Made by a program: the position numbers and the translations under genes
Assembly: GCA_016278415.1 (NCBI GenBank)
Contig: JADQBV010000152.1
Coordinates: forward strand, 1-14,232
Direction of reading: 5' to 3'
Source: Halanaerobiales bacterium
Lineage (GTDB): Bacteria; Bacillota_F; Halanaerobiia; Halanaerobiales; DTU029
DNA: 14,232 bases
The notes under the pieces: model-generated
The model's database searches: none
What the model saw: the letters and a program-made list of their open reading frames with translations, nothing else
Told to the model about the DNA's origin: nothing
Shown here: one piece after another, positions 1 to 6,543 of the stretch
Layout of the letters: every line of letters starts with the position of its first letter
Numbering within the stretch: position 1 is the first letter of the stretch

Positions 1-260
1 GGCAGGAGGCTTTTGCTTCCAGAAATCCTGTTCATCGTTCAATAGCAGATGCCCTTGGTATGGGTATTGGTTTCACCTGGGCACTAGTACTGTTAAGTAC
101 GGTTCGTGAACTATTGGGAATGGGTTCAATTTTCGGTTGGCAGATACTAGGTTCATGGTATCCCCCAATGATAATTATGATTTTACCTGCTGGTGCTTTT
201 ATATCACTAGGTATCTTAATAGGTATTATGAATTATATTTCAAGAAAAGGGGTGAGTTAA
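1..260 (+). CDS. rnfE: Rnf complex subunit RnfE, 3' part only
   Basis: Membrane subunit of the Rnf complex, which couples electron transfer between reduced ferredoxin and NAD+ to Na+ or H+ transport across the cytoplasmic membrane. The window opens inside the gene; the reading frame is set by codons starting at base 3. The visible part, about 85 residues, has the family stretch [20 protein letters not shown], followed by hydrophobic segments ([32 protein letters not shown]) that match the C-terminal transmembrane helices of RnfE/NqrD-type proteins. The stop codon is one base before the rnfA ATG, so the two are translationally linked, as in the usual rnfCDGEAB order. The N-terminal half, where the cysteines expected to bind the [2Fe-2S] cluster lie, is outside the window. 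Family assignment is firm; E is chosen over the paralogous A from the motif and from the true rnfA next to it. Confidence 0.93.
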   Translation, partial: QEAFASRNPVHRSIADALGMGIGFTWALVLLSTVRELLGMGSIFGWQILGSWYPPMIIMILPAGAFISLGILIGIMNYISRKGVS

Positions 261-261
261 G

Positions 262-852
262 ATGGAACAGTTCACCCGTATTATATTATTATTTGTAAGT
301 ACTGTTCTGGTAAATAACTTTATATTGGTTAGATTCCTTGGTATTTGTCCTTTTTTGGGCGTTTCCAAGCACGTAGAGACAGCTTTTAGTATGGGGTTAG
401 CTACTACTTTTGTAATGACGTTAACTGGTATGGCAACCTGGCTGATTAACACATATATTTTAGAAATGTTTAATTTGCCGTTTCTACAGTATGTATCTTT
501 TATTATTGTGATAGCTTCTTTGGTACAGTTTGTAGAGATGTTCATTAAAAAGAGTAGTCCTGCTTTATATAAGGCACTAGGAATATTCTTGCCTTTAATA
601 ACAACTAATTGTGCTATTTTGGGTCTGGCTTTATTGATACCTTTAAACGGCTATAACTTTATAGAAAGTGTAGTCTTTGGATTTGCTGCTGGAGTTGGAT
701 TTACTCTTGCAATTGTACTAATGGCCGGCTTAAGAGAACCATTAGAATTTGCTGATGTTCCAGGAGCACTAAGGGGTGTGCCCATAACATTAATTATAGC
801 CGGAATTATGGCTCTAGCTTTTATGGGTTTCTCTGGCATGATTTCAATATAA
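262..852 (+). CDS. rnfA: Rnf complex subunit RnfA
   Basis: Integral membrane subunit of the Rnf ferredoxin:NAD+ oxidoreductase. Its 196 residues match the usual family length of about 190, with six predicted membrane helices. N-terminal [19 protein letters not shown] (about residues 18-36) is the RnfA/NqrE signature. Cys29, in GICPFLG, and Cys117, in TTNCAILG, are the two positions that in the RnfA/RnfE and NqrD/NqrE families supply ligands for an intramembrane [2Fe-2S] cluster (family knowledge). The [18 protein letters not shown] loop (155-172) is also typical. The start is supported by an AGGGGTGAG ribosome binding site lying in the end of rnfE. A 160-base gap separates it from rnfB, which is long for this operon. 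Confidence 0.96.
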   Translation: MEQFTRIILLFVSTVLVNNFILVRFLGICPFLGVSKHVETAFSMGLATTFVMTLTGMATWLINTYILEMFNLPFLQYVSFIIVIASLVQFVEMFIKKSSPALYKALGIFLPLITTNCAILGLALLIPLNGYNFIESVVFGFAAGVGFTLAIVLMAGLREPLEFADVPGALRGVPITLIIAGIMALAFMGFSGMISI

Positions 853-1012
853 CGAAATAGATTAAATTGATCTATGTTTTTTGTTAAATGGAAATATATT
901 TTTTAAGATGATATTATATTTTTTTGTAATGAATATTATTGAAATAAATGTCTAAGGACAAAAAAATATCTATCTGAATTAAAAATTATATGATAATTTC
1001 GGAGGTGAGATA
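853..1012 (+). other. rnfA-rnfB gap with a weak hairpin
   Basis: AT-rich spacer with no ORF. At 857-875 a short inverted repeat (ATAGAT ... ATCTAT, loop about 5-7) is followed by GTTTTTTG, which could act as a weak terminator or attenuator or only as an mRNA processing site. No convincing -35/-10 pair was found for a separate rnfB promoter. The rnfB ribosome binding site GGAGGTGA lies at 1001-1008. Confidence 0.3.
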
Positions 1013-1999
1013 ATGAGTTCTGTTTATATATATTCTTTACTAAGTATGGGGGGATTGGCTGCACTGCTTGCGGCTGGATTGGGGTTTGCAGCAAATTCCT
1101 TTCAAGTAGAGCGAGATGAACGAATAGATAGAATAGAAGAAGGACTTCCTGGTGCTAATTGTGGGGCTTGTGGTTATGCTGGATGTGCTGCTTTTGCTGA
1201 AGCCGTTGCCAATGGGGAGGCGCCTGTTGGAGGCTGTCCTGTTGGTGGAGAAGCAACCCTACAACATATATCAGAGATCATGGGATCAGAATCAACTTCT
1301 ACTGAAAGAGAAATTGCTCAGGTATTATGTAAGGGTGGTTGGAAAGAAACCCAACGCCTTGCAGAGTATAGTGGAGTAGAAACATGTAAAGCAGCAAATA
1401 TGGTTCCTGGTGGGACGAAATCCTGTCAACATGGTTGTCTGGGGCTAGGTGATTGTGCTTTTGTCTGTCCTTTTGATGCAATTGTGATGAGTGAAAATGG
1501 GATTCCAGAAATCGATGCTGATAAATGTACTGCCTGTGGTAAATGTGTTACAGCTTGTCCACGTAGCATAATATTGCTTGCTCCGGTAAGTAATAAAAAC
1601 CACATTAGGTGTTCTTCTCATGATGCCGGTAAAGTAGTACGTAAAATATGTGAAGTAGGATGTATAGGCTGTGGTATTTGTGCTAAAGCCTGTCCAGTTG
1701 ATGCGATTACCATGGAGAATAACTTGGCTGTAATAGATTACGATAAGTGTGTTAATTGTGGTATCTGTGAAGAAAAATGTCCTACGAACGCTATTGAAAA
1801 TGAAGGAAAACGTATAGAGAAGATAGAGATTACAGATAGCTGTGTTGGTTGTACCCGCTGTGCTAAAGAGTGTCCAGTAGATGCTATTTCAGGTGAGTTG
1901 AAGCAAAAACACGAAATAGATCCAGAAACTTGTATTAAATGCGGAATCTGTGATGATGTATGTAAAGTAAAAGGCGCAGTAGAGGTTAAGTATAAGTAG
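1013..1999 (+). CDS. rnfB: Rnf complex subunit RnfB, long ferredoxin-rich form
   Basis: Electron-input subunit of Rnf, expected to accept electrons from soluble ferredoxin at the cytoplasmic face of the membrane. The 328 residues begin with a membrane anchor (about 6-27). Next is the Fe-S domain [18 protein letters not shown] with C50, C53, C58 and C75. Then come six 4Fe-4S-type motifs: an irregular one (C138-x3-C142-x5-C148-x3-C152) and regular CxxCxxCxxxC motifs starting at C172, C217, C246, C277 and C307. The last motif ends C317-K rather than the usual C-P. Proteobacterial RnfB proteins carry far fewer clusters; the extended form is known from acetogens and other Firmicutes. The ATG follows a strong GGAGGTGA at ideal spacing. 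This is the last rnf gene here, and a terminator follows at 2042. Confidence 0.96.
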   Translation: MSSVYIYSLLSMGGLAALLAAGLGFAANSFQVERDERIDRIEEGLPGANCGACGYAGCAAFAEAVANGEAPVGGCPVGGEATLQHISEIMGSESTSTEREIAQVLCKGGWKETQRLAEYSGVETCKAANMVPGGTKSCQHGCLGLGDCAFVCPFDAIVMSENGIPEIDADKCTACGKCVTACPRSIILLAPVSNKNHIRCSSHDAGKVVRKICEVGCIGCGICAKACPVDAITMENNLAVIDYDKCVNCGICEEKCPTNAIENEGKRIEKIEITDSCVGCTRCAKECPVDAISGELKQKHEIDPETCIKCGICDDVCKVKGAVEVKYK

Positions 2000-2041
2000 A
2001 TTAATTAGTAATTCTTAAATTTTTATTAATATAGGGTTTAG

Positions 2042-2072
2042 AAAGGGGTACTTTTTTGGGTACTCCTTTATG
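2042..2072 (+). terminator. Terminator of the rnf operon
   Basis: A 10-bp stem (AAAGGGGTAC, 2042-2051, with GTACTCCTTT, 2060-2069, one G-U pair) around an 8-base loop, followed by an AT-rich tail (ATGCTTTATATTTTAT). It lies 42 bases after the rnfB stop and separates the rnf genes from the carbohydrate cluster. The U-run is imperfect, so efficiency is uncertain. Confidence 0.75.
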
Positions 2073-2131
2073 CTTTATATTTTATAGCCAAGAGGTAAAA
2101 GATAAAACAACACAAGGAGATGGTGTTAATA

Positions 2132-2779
2132 ATGAAGAAGATATTAGCTTTAGTGGGTGATTTTTACCACCCTGCAGACTACTTAACAGAAGGGCTTAAC
2201 AATAACCTTAATCAACTTTATTCTTTGGAAATAAAAGAAAGTTACCAGAATATTCTTTGGGATGAATTGGACAAATATGATCTTTTGATATTAGCAGCAG
2301 CAGCCCAGTTAAATCCAGAAGAAAATGATCAAATATGGATGACAGAGCATCATCAGGATATAATAGATAGATTTGTTTCAAATGGTGGGGGTTTGCTGGT
2401 ATTACATTCTGGTCTGGCTGGTTATCCTACTGATGGTATATATAGAAAAATTGTTAAAGGTCATTTTATAGAACACCCACCTGAACATCCTGAAATTAAA
2501 ATTTATCCAATAAATACGGAGAATGAATTAACTCAAGGAATAGAAGTGTTTAACATTGTTGATGAACAATATTTCGTTGATGTAGATGAAGAAGATACAA
2601 AGTTGTTTTTAGAAGCTAATAGCAAAGAGTTTGGTTGTTCAATCGCCGGATGGGCCCATAGCTATAAAGAGGGAAAAGTATCATGTTTAACTCCTGGACA
2701 TACATTGGAAGTCTTGGAAAATGATATGATGAGAAAACTAATTAATAATAGTGTAGAGTGGTGTTTGTCTGATATATAG
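2132..2779 (+). CDS. ThuA-like protein (trehalose-utilisation / class I glutamine amidotransferase-like fold), copy 1
   Basis: A 215-residue cytoplasmic protein of the ThuA-like family. Visible: N-terminal beta-strand KKILALVGDFYHPADYL, then YDLLILAAAA (49-58), the strand-turn NGGGLLVLHSG (84-94), a KGHFIEHPP segment (109-117), DEQYF (144-148) and a C-terminal SCLTPGHT (184-191). LHSG and PGH are shared with the second ThuA-like protein at 8549, though the two are otherwise quite different. ThuA proteins occur beside Gfo/Idh/MocA dehydrogenases in loci that degrade trehalose and other glycosides through 3-keto sugars; their exact reaction is not settled. An in-frame ATG at 2120 overlaps the AAGGAG site (2114-2119), so ATG 2132 (MKKILALVGD) is chosen. 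It lies upstream of the lacI promoter and so may not belong to the LacI-controlled unit. Confidence 0.8.
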   Translation: MKKILALVGDFYHPADYLTEGLNNNLNQLYSLEIKESYQNILWDELDKYDLLILAAAAQLNPEENDQIWMTEHHQDIIDRFVSNGGGLLVLHSGLAGYPTDGIYRKIVKGHFIEHPPEHPEIKIYPINTENELTQGIEVFNIVDEQYFVDVDEEDTKLFLEANSKEFGCSIAGWAHSYKEGKVSCLTPGHTLEVLENDMMRKLINNSVEWCLSDI

Positions 2780-2853
2780 CCCTATAATTGCTTCCTCTTC
2801 ACTTTTTATAAATTTTTCCGTATAGTAAAGTATATAAGGTTTAATCGATTTTA

Positions 2854-2867
2854 TTATTATATAATAA
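2854..2867. repeat. 14-bp AT palindrome between thuA 1 and lacI
   Basis: A perfect palindrome, TTATTATATAATAA, about 75 bases after the thuA 1 stop and 33 bases before the lacI -35 box. In so AT-rich a spacer it could be chance; it lacks the GC stem and U-run of a terminator. It might be a protein site. Confidence 0.3.
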
Positions 2868-2900
2868 CAGATTAAGAGTGTTTATTGTCAATTATATAGT

Positions 2901-2929
2901 TTGACACTACTGGGAGTTTGTAGTATTAT
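2901..2929 (+). promoter_or_regulatory. Sigma-A type promoter of the lacI-led unit
   Basis: Perfect -35 TTGACA (2901-2906), exactly 17-base spacer (2907-2923) and near-consensus -10 TATTAT (2924-2929). The predicted transcription start is about 2936, right where the first operator begins. This is the best promoter in the window. Confidence 0.85.
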
Positions 2930-2936
2930 AAGAAAG

Positions 2937-2950
2937 TGTAAACCGTTACA
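2937..2950 (+). promoter_or_regulatory. Operator O1 (LacI-family type)
   Basis: TGTAAACCGTTACA, first of three identical 14-mers. It starts about 8 bases after the -10 box, covering the predicted transcription start. Outer TGTAA/TTACA arms are palindromic around an asymmetric ACCG centre, as expected for a LacI-family site. Binding here would block initiation. Confidence 0.8.
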
Positions 2951-2951
2951 T

Positions 2952-2965
2952 TGTAAACCGTTACA
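2952..2965 (+). promoter_or_regulatory. Operator O2 (LacI-family type)
   Basis: Second identical TGTAAACCGTTACA, same orientation, one base after O1 (15-bp period). Two dimers side by side on nearly adjacent sites would be crowded, so O1 and O2 may be alternative or cooperative sites. Confidence 0.8.
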
Positions 2966-3006
2966 TAATGTATAAATACAAGTAATAGTTTATTTTTCCA
3001 ATTAAA

Positions 3007-3020
3007 TGTAAACCGTTACA
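3007..3020 (+). promoter_or_regulatory. Operator O3, adjoining the lacI ribosome binding site
   Basis: Third identical TGTAAACCGTTACA, 55 bp after O2, directly abutting the AAGGAGG ribosome binding site (3021-3027) of lacI. It could act as a roadblock or as a looping partner for O1/O2. No other full copy was seen in the window. Confidence 0.8.
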
Positions 3021-3033
3021 AAGGAGGATGCTT

Positions 3034-4026
3034 ATGACAACAATTAGGGATGTGGCAGAAGAAGCAGGTGTATCAATTGCTACTGTTTCCAGGGTATTGA
3101 ATAAGCAGGTATCCGTAAGTCCTGCTACCAGGGTTAAAGTTGAGAAAGCGATTGAGCAATTAAATTATCAACCTAATTACCTTGGTAGGAATTTACGAAG
3201 AGCTGAAACTAAGATTATACTGGTTATCTTACAGAATATCTCCAATCCTTTCTATTCTAAAGTTGTTGAAGGTATAGAAGATTTGGGTCATAAGCATGGT
3301 TATAATATAATGATTTGCAATACTGATTCAGAGTCTGAGCGGGAGCGCTCTTATCTTGATTTGTTAGTAAATAGGTTAGTAGATGGAGTAATTTTAATGG
3401 AACCAGAAATAAATAGCCAGGAGTTATCTCAAATTGGAAATGATTTTCCAGTTGTGCAGTGCTGTGAGTATATAGAGGGTACTGATGTTCCGCATATTTC
3501 AATTGATAATGTGGAGGCAGGATATACTGCTATTAATCACTTAATTAAACTAGGACATACAAGAATTGGTATGATTAGTGGGTATAATCGATTATTATCT
3601 GCTATGCAGCGAGAGAAAGGATATAAAAAGGCCTTAGGAGATGCAGGAATAAATTATGACCAAGACCTAATTAAATATGGTAGTTATGGATTTACCGGTG
3701 GTCTTCGTGCTACGAAAGAACTTTTGCAGATGAAGAATACCCCGACTGCTATTTTTGCTATTTCTGATATAACAGCTATTGGTGCTATCAGGGCTATTAA
3801 AGAAGCAGGACTTAAGATTCCTGAAGACATAGCAGTAGTTGGTTTTGACAATACTAGTATTGCCTCTATGTATGACCCACAGGTGACAACTATATCTCAG
3901 CCGAGATATGATCTAGGTAAGATTTCGATGGAAATGTTATTGAATCTAATAAATAACGAGAAAGTTTCATCAAGGGAAGTATATCTTGAGCATGAGTTAA
4001 TTATTCGAGAGTCAACTATCAAATAA
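3034..4026 (+). CDS. LacI/GalR-family transcriptional regulator
   Basis: A 330-residue sugar-responsive DNA-binding repressor, the standard length for the family. The N-terminal helix-turn-helix is TIRDVAEEAGVSIATVSRVLN (3-23), with Ile-Ala at the base-contacting positions equivalent to Tyr17-Gln18 of LacI. The hinge region is YQPNYLGRNLRR (45-56), keeping the minor-groove leucine but with Gly where Ala is usual. The rest is a periplasmic-binding-protein-like effector domain, with IILVILQNISNPFY, IDNVEAGYTAINHLIKLGHTRI and IAVVGFDN all typical. An in-frame ATG at 3028 overlaps the AAGGAGG site, so ATG 3034 is preferred. Three operators in its own leader indicate autoregulation, and the genes downstream make it the likely controller of the dehydrogenase/TIM-barrel genes. 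The effector is unknown; a glycoside or keto-sugar is a reasonable guess. Confidence 0.95.
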   Translation: MTTIRDVAEEAGVSIATVSRVLNKQVSVSPATRVKVEKAIEQLNYQPNYLGRNLRRAETKIILVILQNISNPFYSKVVEGIEDLGHKHGYNIMICNTDSESERERSYLDLLVNRLVDGVILMEPEINSQELSQIGNDFPVVQCCEYIEGTDVPHISIDNVEAGYTAINHLIKLGHTRIGMISGYNRLLSAMQREKGYKKALGDAGINYDQDLIKYGSYGFTGGLRATKELLQMKNTPTAIFAISDITAIGAIRAIKEAGLKIPEDIAVVGFDNTSIASMYDPQVTTISQPRYDLGKISMEMLLNLINNEKVSSREVYLEHELIIRESTIK

Positions 4027-4073
4027 ACTTTGTTATTGGATATAATTTTTTGATGGAATGCTATAAATGCTTA

Positions 4074-4085
4074 ACAAAATTTTGT
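4074..4085. repeat. 12-bp palindrome downstream of lacI
   Basis: Perfect ACAAAATTTTGT in the 177-base lacI-gfo1 spacer. It may be the core of a weak hairpin or a protein site. It has no U-run and is not a convincing terminator, so read-through from lacI is possible. Confidence 0.35.
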
Positions 4086-4113
4086 CTAATTACCCAATAT
4101 TAATATAAAATTT

Positions 4114-4157
4114 TATTTAGGGAATTTTAATTATAGATTTAATTTATCCCCTAAATA
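4114..4157 (+). repeat. Long-loop inverted repeat in the gfo1 leader
   Basis: A perfect 9-bp inverted repeat, TATTTAGGG (4114-4122) and CCCTAAATA (4149-4157), with a 26-base AT-rich loop. It lies 46 bases before the gfo1 start and is not followed by a U-run. The arms share TATTTAG/CTAAATA with the repeat before gfo2 (6414-6459). It could be an operator, an attenuator or an mRNA stability element. Confidence 0.5.
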
Positions 4158-4203
4158 GATCTAGTACTTATATAAATTAAAATTCAAAGAGGAGGAATAA
4201 GAA

Positions 4204-5307
4204 ATGAGTAAAAAGATTAAAGTAGGAATTATAGGTTGTGGTGGAATAGCAAATGGTAAGCATATGCCTGCTGTTGCAAAAATGGAAGAAGTAGAAATGG
4301 TGGCTTTCTGTGACATTACTGAAGAAAGAGCTGAAAAAGCAGCTGCAGAATATGGTACAGATAATGCCAAGGTGTACACTGATTACAAGGAACTGCTTAA
4401 AGACAAGAGTATCGAAGCAGTTCATGTATTAACACCTAATGATGCACATGCCCCTATTACAATTGCAGCATTGGAAGCTGGTATGCATGTTATGTGTGAA
4501 AAGCCTATGGCAAAAACGTTTGAAGAAGCCAGGAAAATGGTGGAAGCAGCTGAGCGTACTGGTAATATCTTAACTATTGGATATCAAAATCGATATCGTC
4601 CTGATTCACAATATTTACATAACGCCTGTCAGGAGGGTGAGCTAGGTAATGTATATTTTGCTAAGGCACATGCAATTAGAAGGGCAGCAGTACCTACTTG
4701 GGGTGTATTTTTAGATGAAGAGGCTCAGGGTGGTGGACCATTAATTGATATAGGCACACATGCTTTAGACCTGACTCTCTGGTTAATGGATAATTATAAG
4801 CCAAAATATGTTGTAGGTACATCTTACAGAGAACTAGCAGACAACCAAGATAAATCAACTGCGAATTCTTTTGGTCCATGGGATACAGATGAGTTTACTG
4901 TTGAGGATTCTGCTTTCGGTTTTGTAGTAATGGAGAATGGTGCTACTGTTATACTTGAGTCTAGCTGGGCATTAAATACACTTGATGTTGGTGAGGCTAA
5001 GACTAGTTTATCTGGAACATTAGCAGGTGCTGATATGAAAGATGGATTAAGGATTAATGGACAGAAATATGGCAAACATTATATAGAAAAACCTCAACTT
5101 GATAAAGGTGGAGTTGATTTTTATGAAGGTGGGGCATTGTCACCGGCTGATTTAGAAGCTAGGACTTTCTATGCTGCAGTTCTTGATAATCAGCCTTTAG
5201 TTGTAGAACCTGAACAGGCTTTGGTAGTTACAGAAATTCTAGAGGCTATTTATGAATCTGCTAAAACTGGTAAACCAGTATATTTTAATGATAAACAAAG
5301 TATATAA
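4204..5307 (+). CDS. Gfo/Idh/MocA-family NAD(P)-dependent sugar oxidoreductase, copy 1
   Basis: A 367-residue cytoplasmic dehydrogenase of two domains. The N-terminal Rossmann fold has the nucleotide-binding loop VGIIGCGGIA (7-16) and acidic strand end AFCDIT (34-39, Asp suggesting NAD+). The family motif EKP, with catalytic Lys100, follows at 99-101. In the C-terminal substrate domain GGGPLIDIGTHALDL (177-191) gives the catalytic-type Asp182 and His186. Members oxidise sugars, inositols or glycosides; with a TIM-barrel partner directly downstream, C3 oxidation of a glycoside is the leading guess (inference). The start follows AGAGGAGG at 4188-4195. It lies between lacI and the first TIM barrel and is probably cotranscribed with both. 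It differs clearly from copy 2 (about a third identical by eye in the N-terminal domain), so this is not a recent duplication. Confidence 0.92.
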   Translation: MSKKIKVGIIGCGGIANGKHMPAVAKMEEVEMVAFCDITEERAEKAAAEYGTDNAKVYTDYKELLKDKSIEAVHVLTPNDAHAPITIAALEAGMHVMCEKPMAKTFEEARKMVEAAERTGNILTIGYQNRYRPDSQYLHNACQEGELGNVYFAKAHAIRRAAVPTWGVFLDEEAQGGGPLIDIGTHALDLTLWLMDNYKPKYVVGTSYRELADNQDKSTANSFGPWDTDEFTVEDSAFGFVVMENGATVILESSWALNTLDVGEAKTSLSGTLAGADMKDGLRINGQKYGKHYIEKPQLDKGGVDFYEGGALSPADLEARTFYAAVLDNQPLVVEPEQALVVTEILEAIYESAKTGKPVYFNDKQSI

Positions 5308-5437
5308 TTAAATTGAAGTTTAGAGATTAAAGATGAAACTGTACTATATAAGTACTCTTCGAGAAGTAAAACAAACTGTTAATACTCTTAGGAGTGAATA
5401 ATGTCTTTTAATGAGAATTTATAAGGGGGAATTGTCG
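5308..5437 (+). other. gfo1-TIM barrel 1 spacer with phased short repeats
   Basis: No gene seen. It holds a small hairpin GTACT-atata-AGTAC and the heptamer TACTCTT twice (5353-5359 and 5383-5389), exactly 30 bp apart, each followed by a partial inverse copy. There is no U-run or promoter. It may be a protein site or chance. Confidence 0.25.
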
Positions 5438-6403
5438 ATGAAATTAGGTGTTTTAACTGTTTTATTTGCAGATAAGAGTTTAGATGAAACACTTGAGTAT
5501 TTAAGTAATGCAGGGGTAGATGCTGTGGAAATAGGTGCTGGTGGGTATCCTGGGAAAAATCATGCAGACCCAGATGTTTTATTAAATGATGATAAAAAAC
5601 TACAGGAGTTTAAAGATTCCATCAAGAAATATGGTATGGAAATTAGTGCTTTAAGTTGTCATGGTAATCCTGTTCATCCACAGAAAGAAATAGCTGATAA
5701 CTTTCATGCAGATTTCGAAAAGACTGTACTTTTGGCAGAAAAACTTGGTCTTAATAGAATAAATACATTTTCTGGTTGTCCCGGTGGCTCGGCTGAGGCT
5801 AAGCAGCCTAATTGGGTAACGTGTGCCTGGCCTGATGATTATCTAGAGGTACTTGAATACCAGTGGGATGAGGTTTTGATTCCTTATTGGAAGAAAGCTG
5901 TTGCCTTTGCTAATGAACATGGTGTTGATAAAATATGTCTAGAAATGCATCCAGGATTCTGTGTGTATAATCCTGAAACACTTTTAAAATTAAGAGATGC
6001 GGTTGGGGACACAATCGGAGCCAATTTTGATCCAAGCCATCTTTTCTGGCAGGGTATAGATATTGTTGCTGCCATTAGAGAACTGGGAGATGCTATCTAT
6101 CATTTCCATGCTAAAGATACAAAAGTTGATGAAATGAATACAGCAGTAAATGGAGTACTTGATACTAAACACTATGGTGATGAGATAAACCGTTCCTGGG
6201 TATTCCGTAGTGTTGGCTATGGCCACAGCTATCAAACCTGGAAAGATATTATTAGTAATCTACGAATGGTAGGATATGATGATGTACTTAGTATAGAACA
6301 TGAAGATAGCCTGATGTCTAATACTGAGGGACTGGAAAAAGCTATATCATTCTTAAAAGAGGTTATGGTATTTGAAGACTTAGGAGAAATGTGGTGGGCG
6401 TAA
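5438..6403 (+). CDS. AP-endonuclease-2-type TIM barrel, sugar phosphate isomerase/epimerase family, copy 1
   Basis: A 321-residue metal-dependent TIM-barrel enzyme of the xylose-isomerase-like / AP_endonuc_2 superfamily, which includes sugar epimerases, inosose dehydratase and 3-keto-glycoside-acting enzymes such as YcjR. Probable metal ligands are visible in order: E169 in LEMHP, D198 and H201 in FDPSH, H224 in FHAKD, and E287 in SIEHED. SCHGNPVHP (73-81) is a further barrel strand. It is longer than the usual 250-290, with an insert around 228-262 (VDEMNTAVNGVLDTKHYGDE and on). ATG 5438 is chosen because AAGGGGGA lies at 5423-5430; an earlier in-frame ATG at 5411 has no good site. Between two dehydrogenases, it probably acts on a keto-sugar product: epimerisation, isomerisation or elimination cannot be told apart from sequence. 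Confidence 0.9.
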   Translation: MKLGVLTVLFADKSLDETLEYLSNAGVDAVEIGAGGYPGKNHADPDVLLNDDKKLQEFKDSIKKYGMEISALSCHGNPVHPQKEIADNFHADFEKTVLLAEKLGLNRINTFSGCPGGSAEAKQPNWVTCAWPDDYLEVLEYQWDEVLIPYWKKAVAFANEHGVDKICLEMHPGFCVYNPETLLKLRDAVGDTIGANFDPSHLFWQGIDIVAAIRELGDAIYHFHAKDTKVDEMNTAVNGVLDTKHYGDEINRSWVFRSVGYGHSYQTWKDIISNLRMVGYDDVLSIEHEDSLMSNTEGLEKAISFLKEVMVFEDLGEMWWA

Positions 6404-6413
6404 TACCACTAGC

Positions 6414-6459
6414 ATTTATTTAGATTTGAGTACAGCTAAATAAGTATCTAAATAAGTAT
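6414..6459 (+). repeat. Tandem 12-bp repeat forming two alternative hairpins
   Basis: CTAAATAAGTAT occurs twice head to tail and perfectly (6436-6447 and 6448-6459). An upstream arm ATTTATTTAGAT (6414-6425) can pair with copy 1 (10 bp, one G-U, 12-base loop) or with copy 2 (12 bp including one G-U). The two pairings exclude each other. There is no U-run. It lies 84 bases before gfo2. Confidence 0.6.
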
Positions 6460-6481
6460 ACATTTCATAAAAATAAATATT

Positions 6482-6508
6482 GGGCTCTTACTTATAGGGT
6501 GAGGGTCC
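6482..6508 (+). other. G-U-rich hairpin in the gfo2 leader
   Basis: GGGCTCTTAC (6482-6491) can pair over ten positions with GTGAGGGTCC (6499-6508), three of them G-U, around a 7-base loop. It pairs well only as RNA on the plus strand, which favours an mRNA structure over a DNA site. No T-run follows (ATATAATTATTT). It could be a leader element or a weak terminator. Confidence 0.4.
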
Positions 6509-6543
6509 ATATAATTATTTGGGGAATCGAGGAGGAAATAAAT

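Noticed and set aside
853..1012. A separate promoter for rnfB
   Set aside because: TTGATC and TTGAAA hexamers are present but have no -10 box at 16-19 bases.
2937..3020. Three direct repeats as the start of a CRISPR array
   Set aside because: Only 14 bp long, uneven spacing (1 and 41 bases between copies), and located on a promoter before a LacI gene; they are operators.
6184..6197. A fourth operator-like site (GATAAACCGTTCCT) inside TIM barrel 1
   Set aside because: Matches 10 of 14 positions, lacks the TGTAA/TTACA arms, and is explained by the codons for INRSW.
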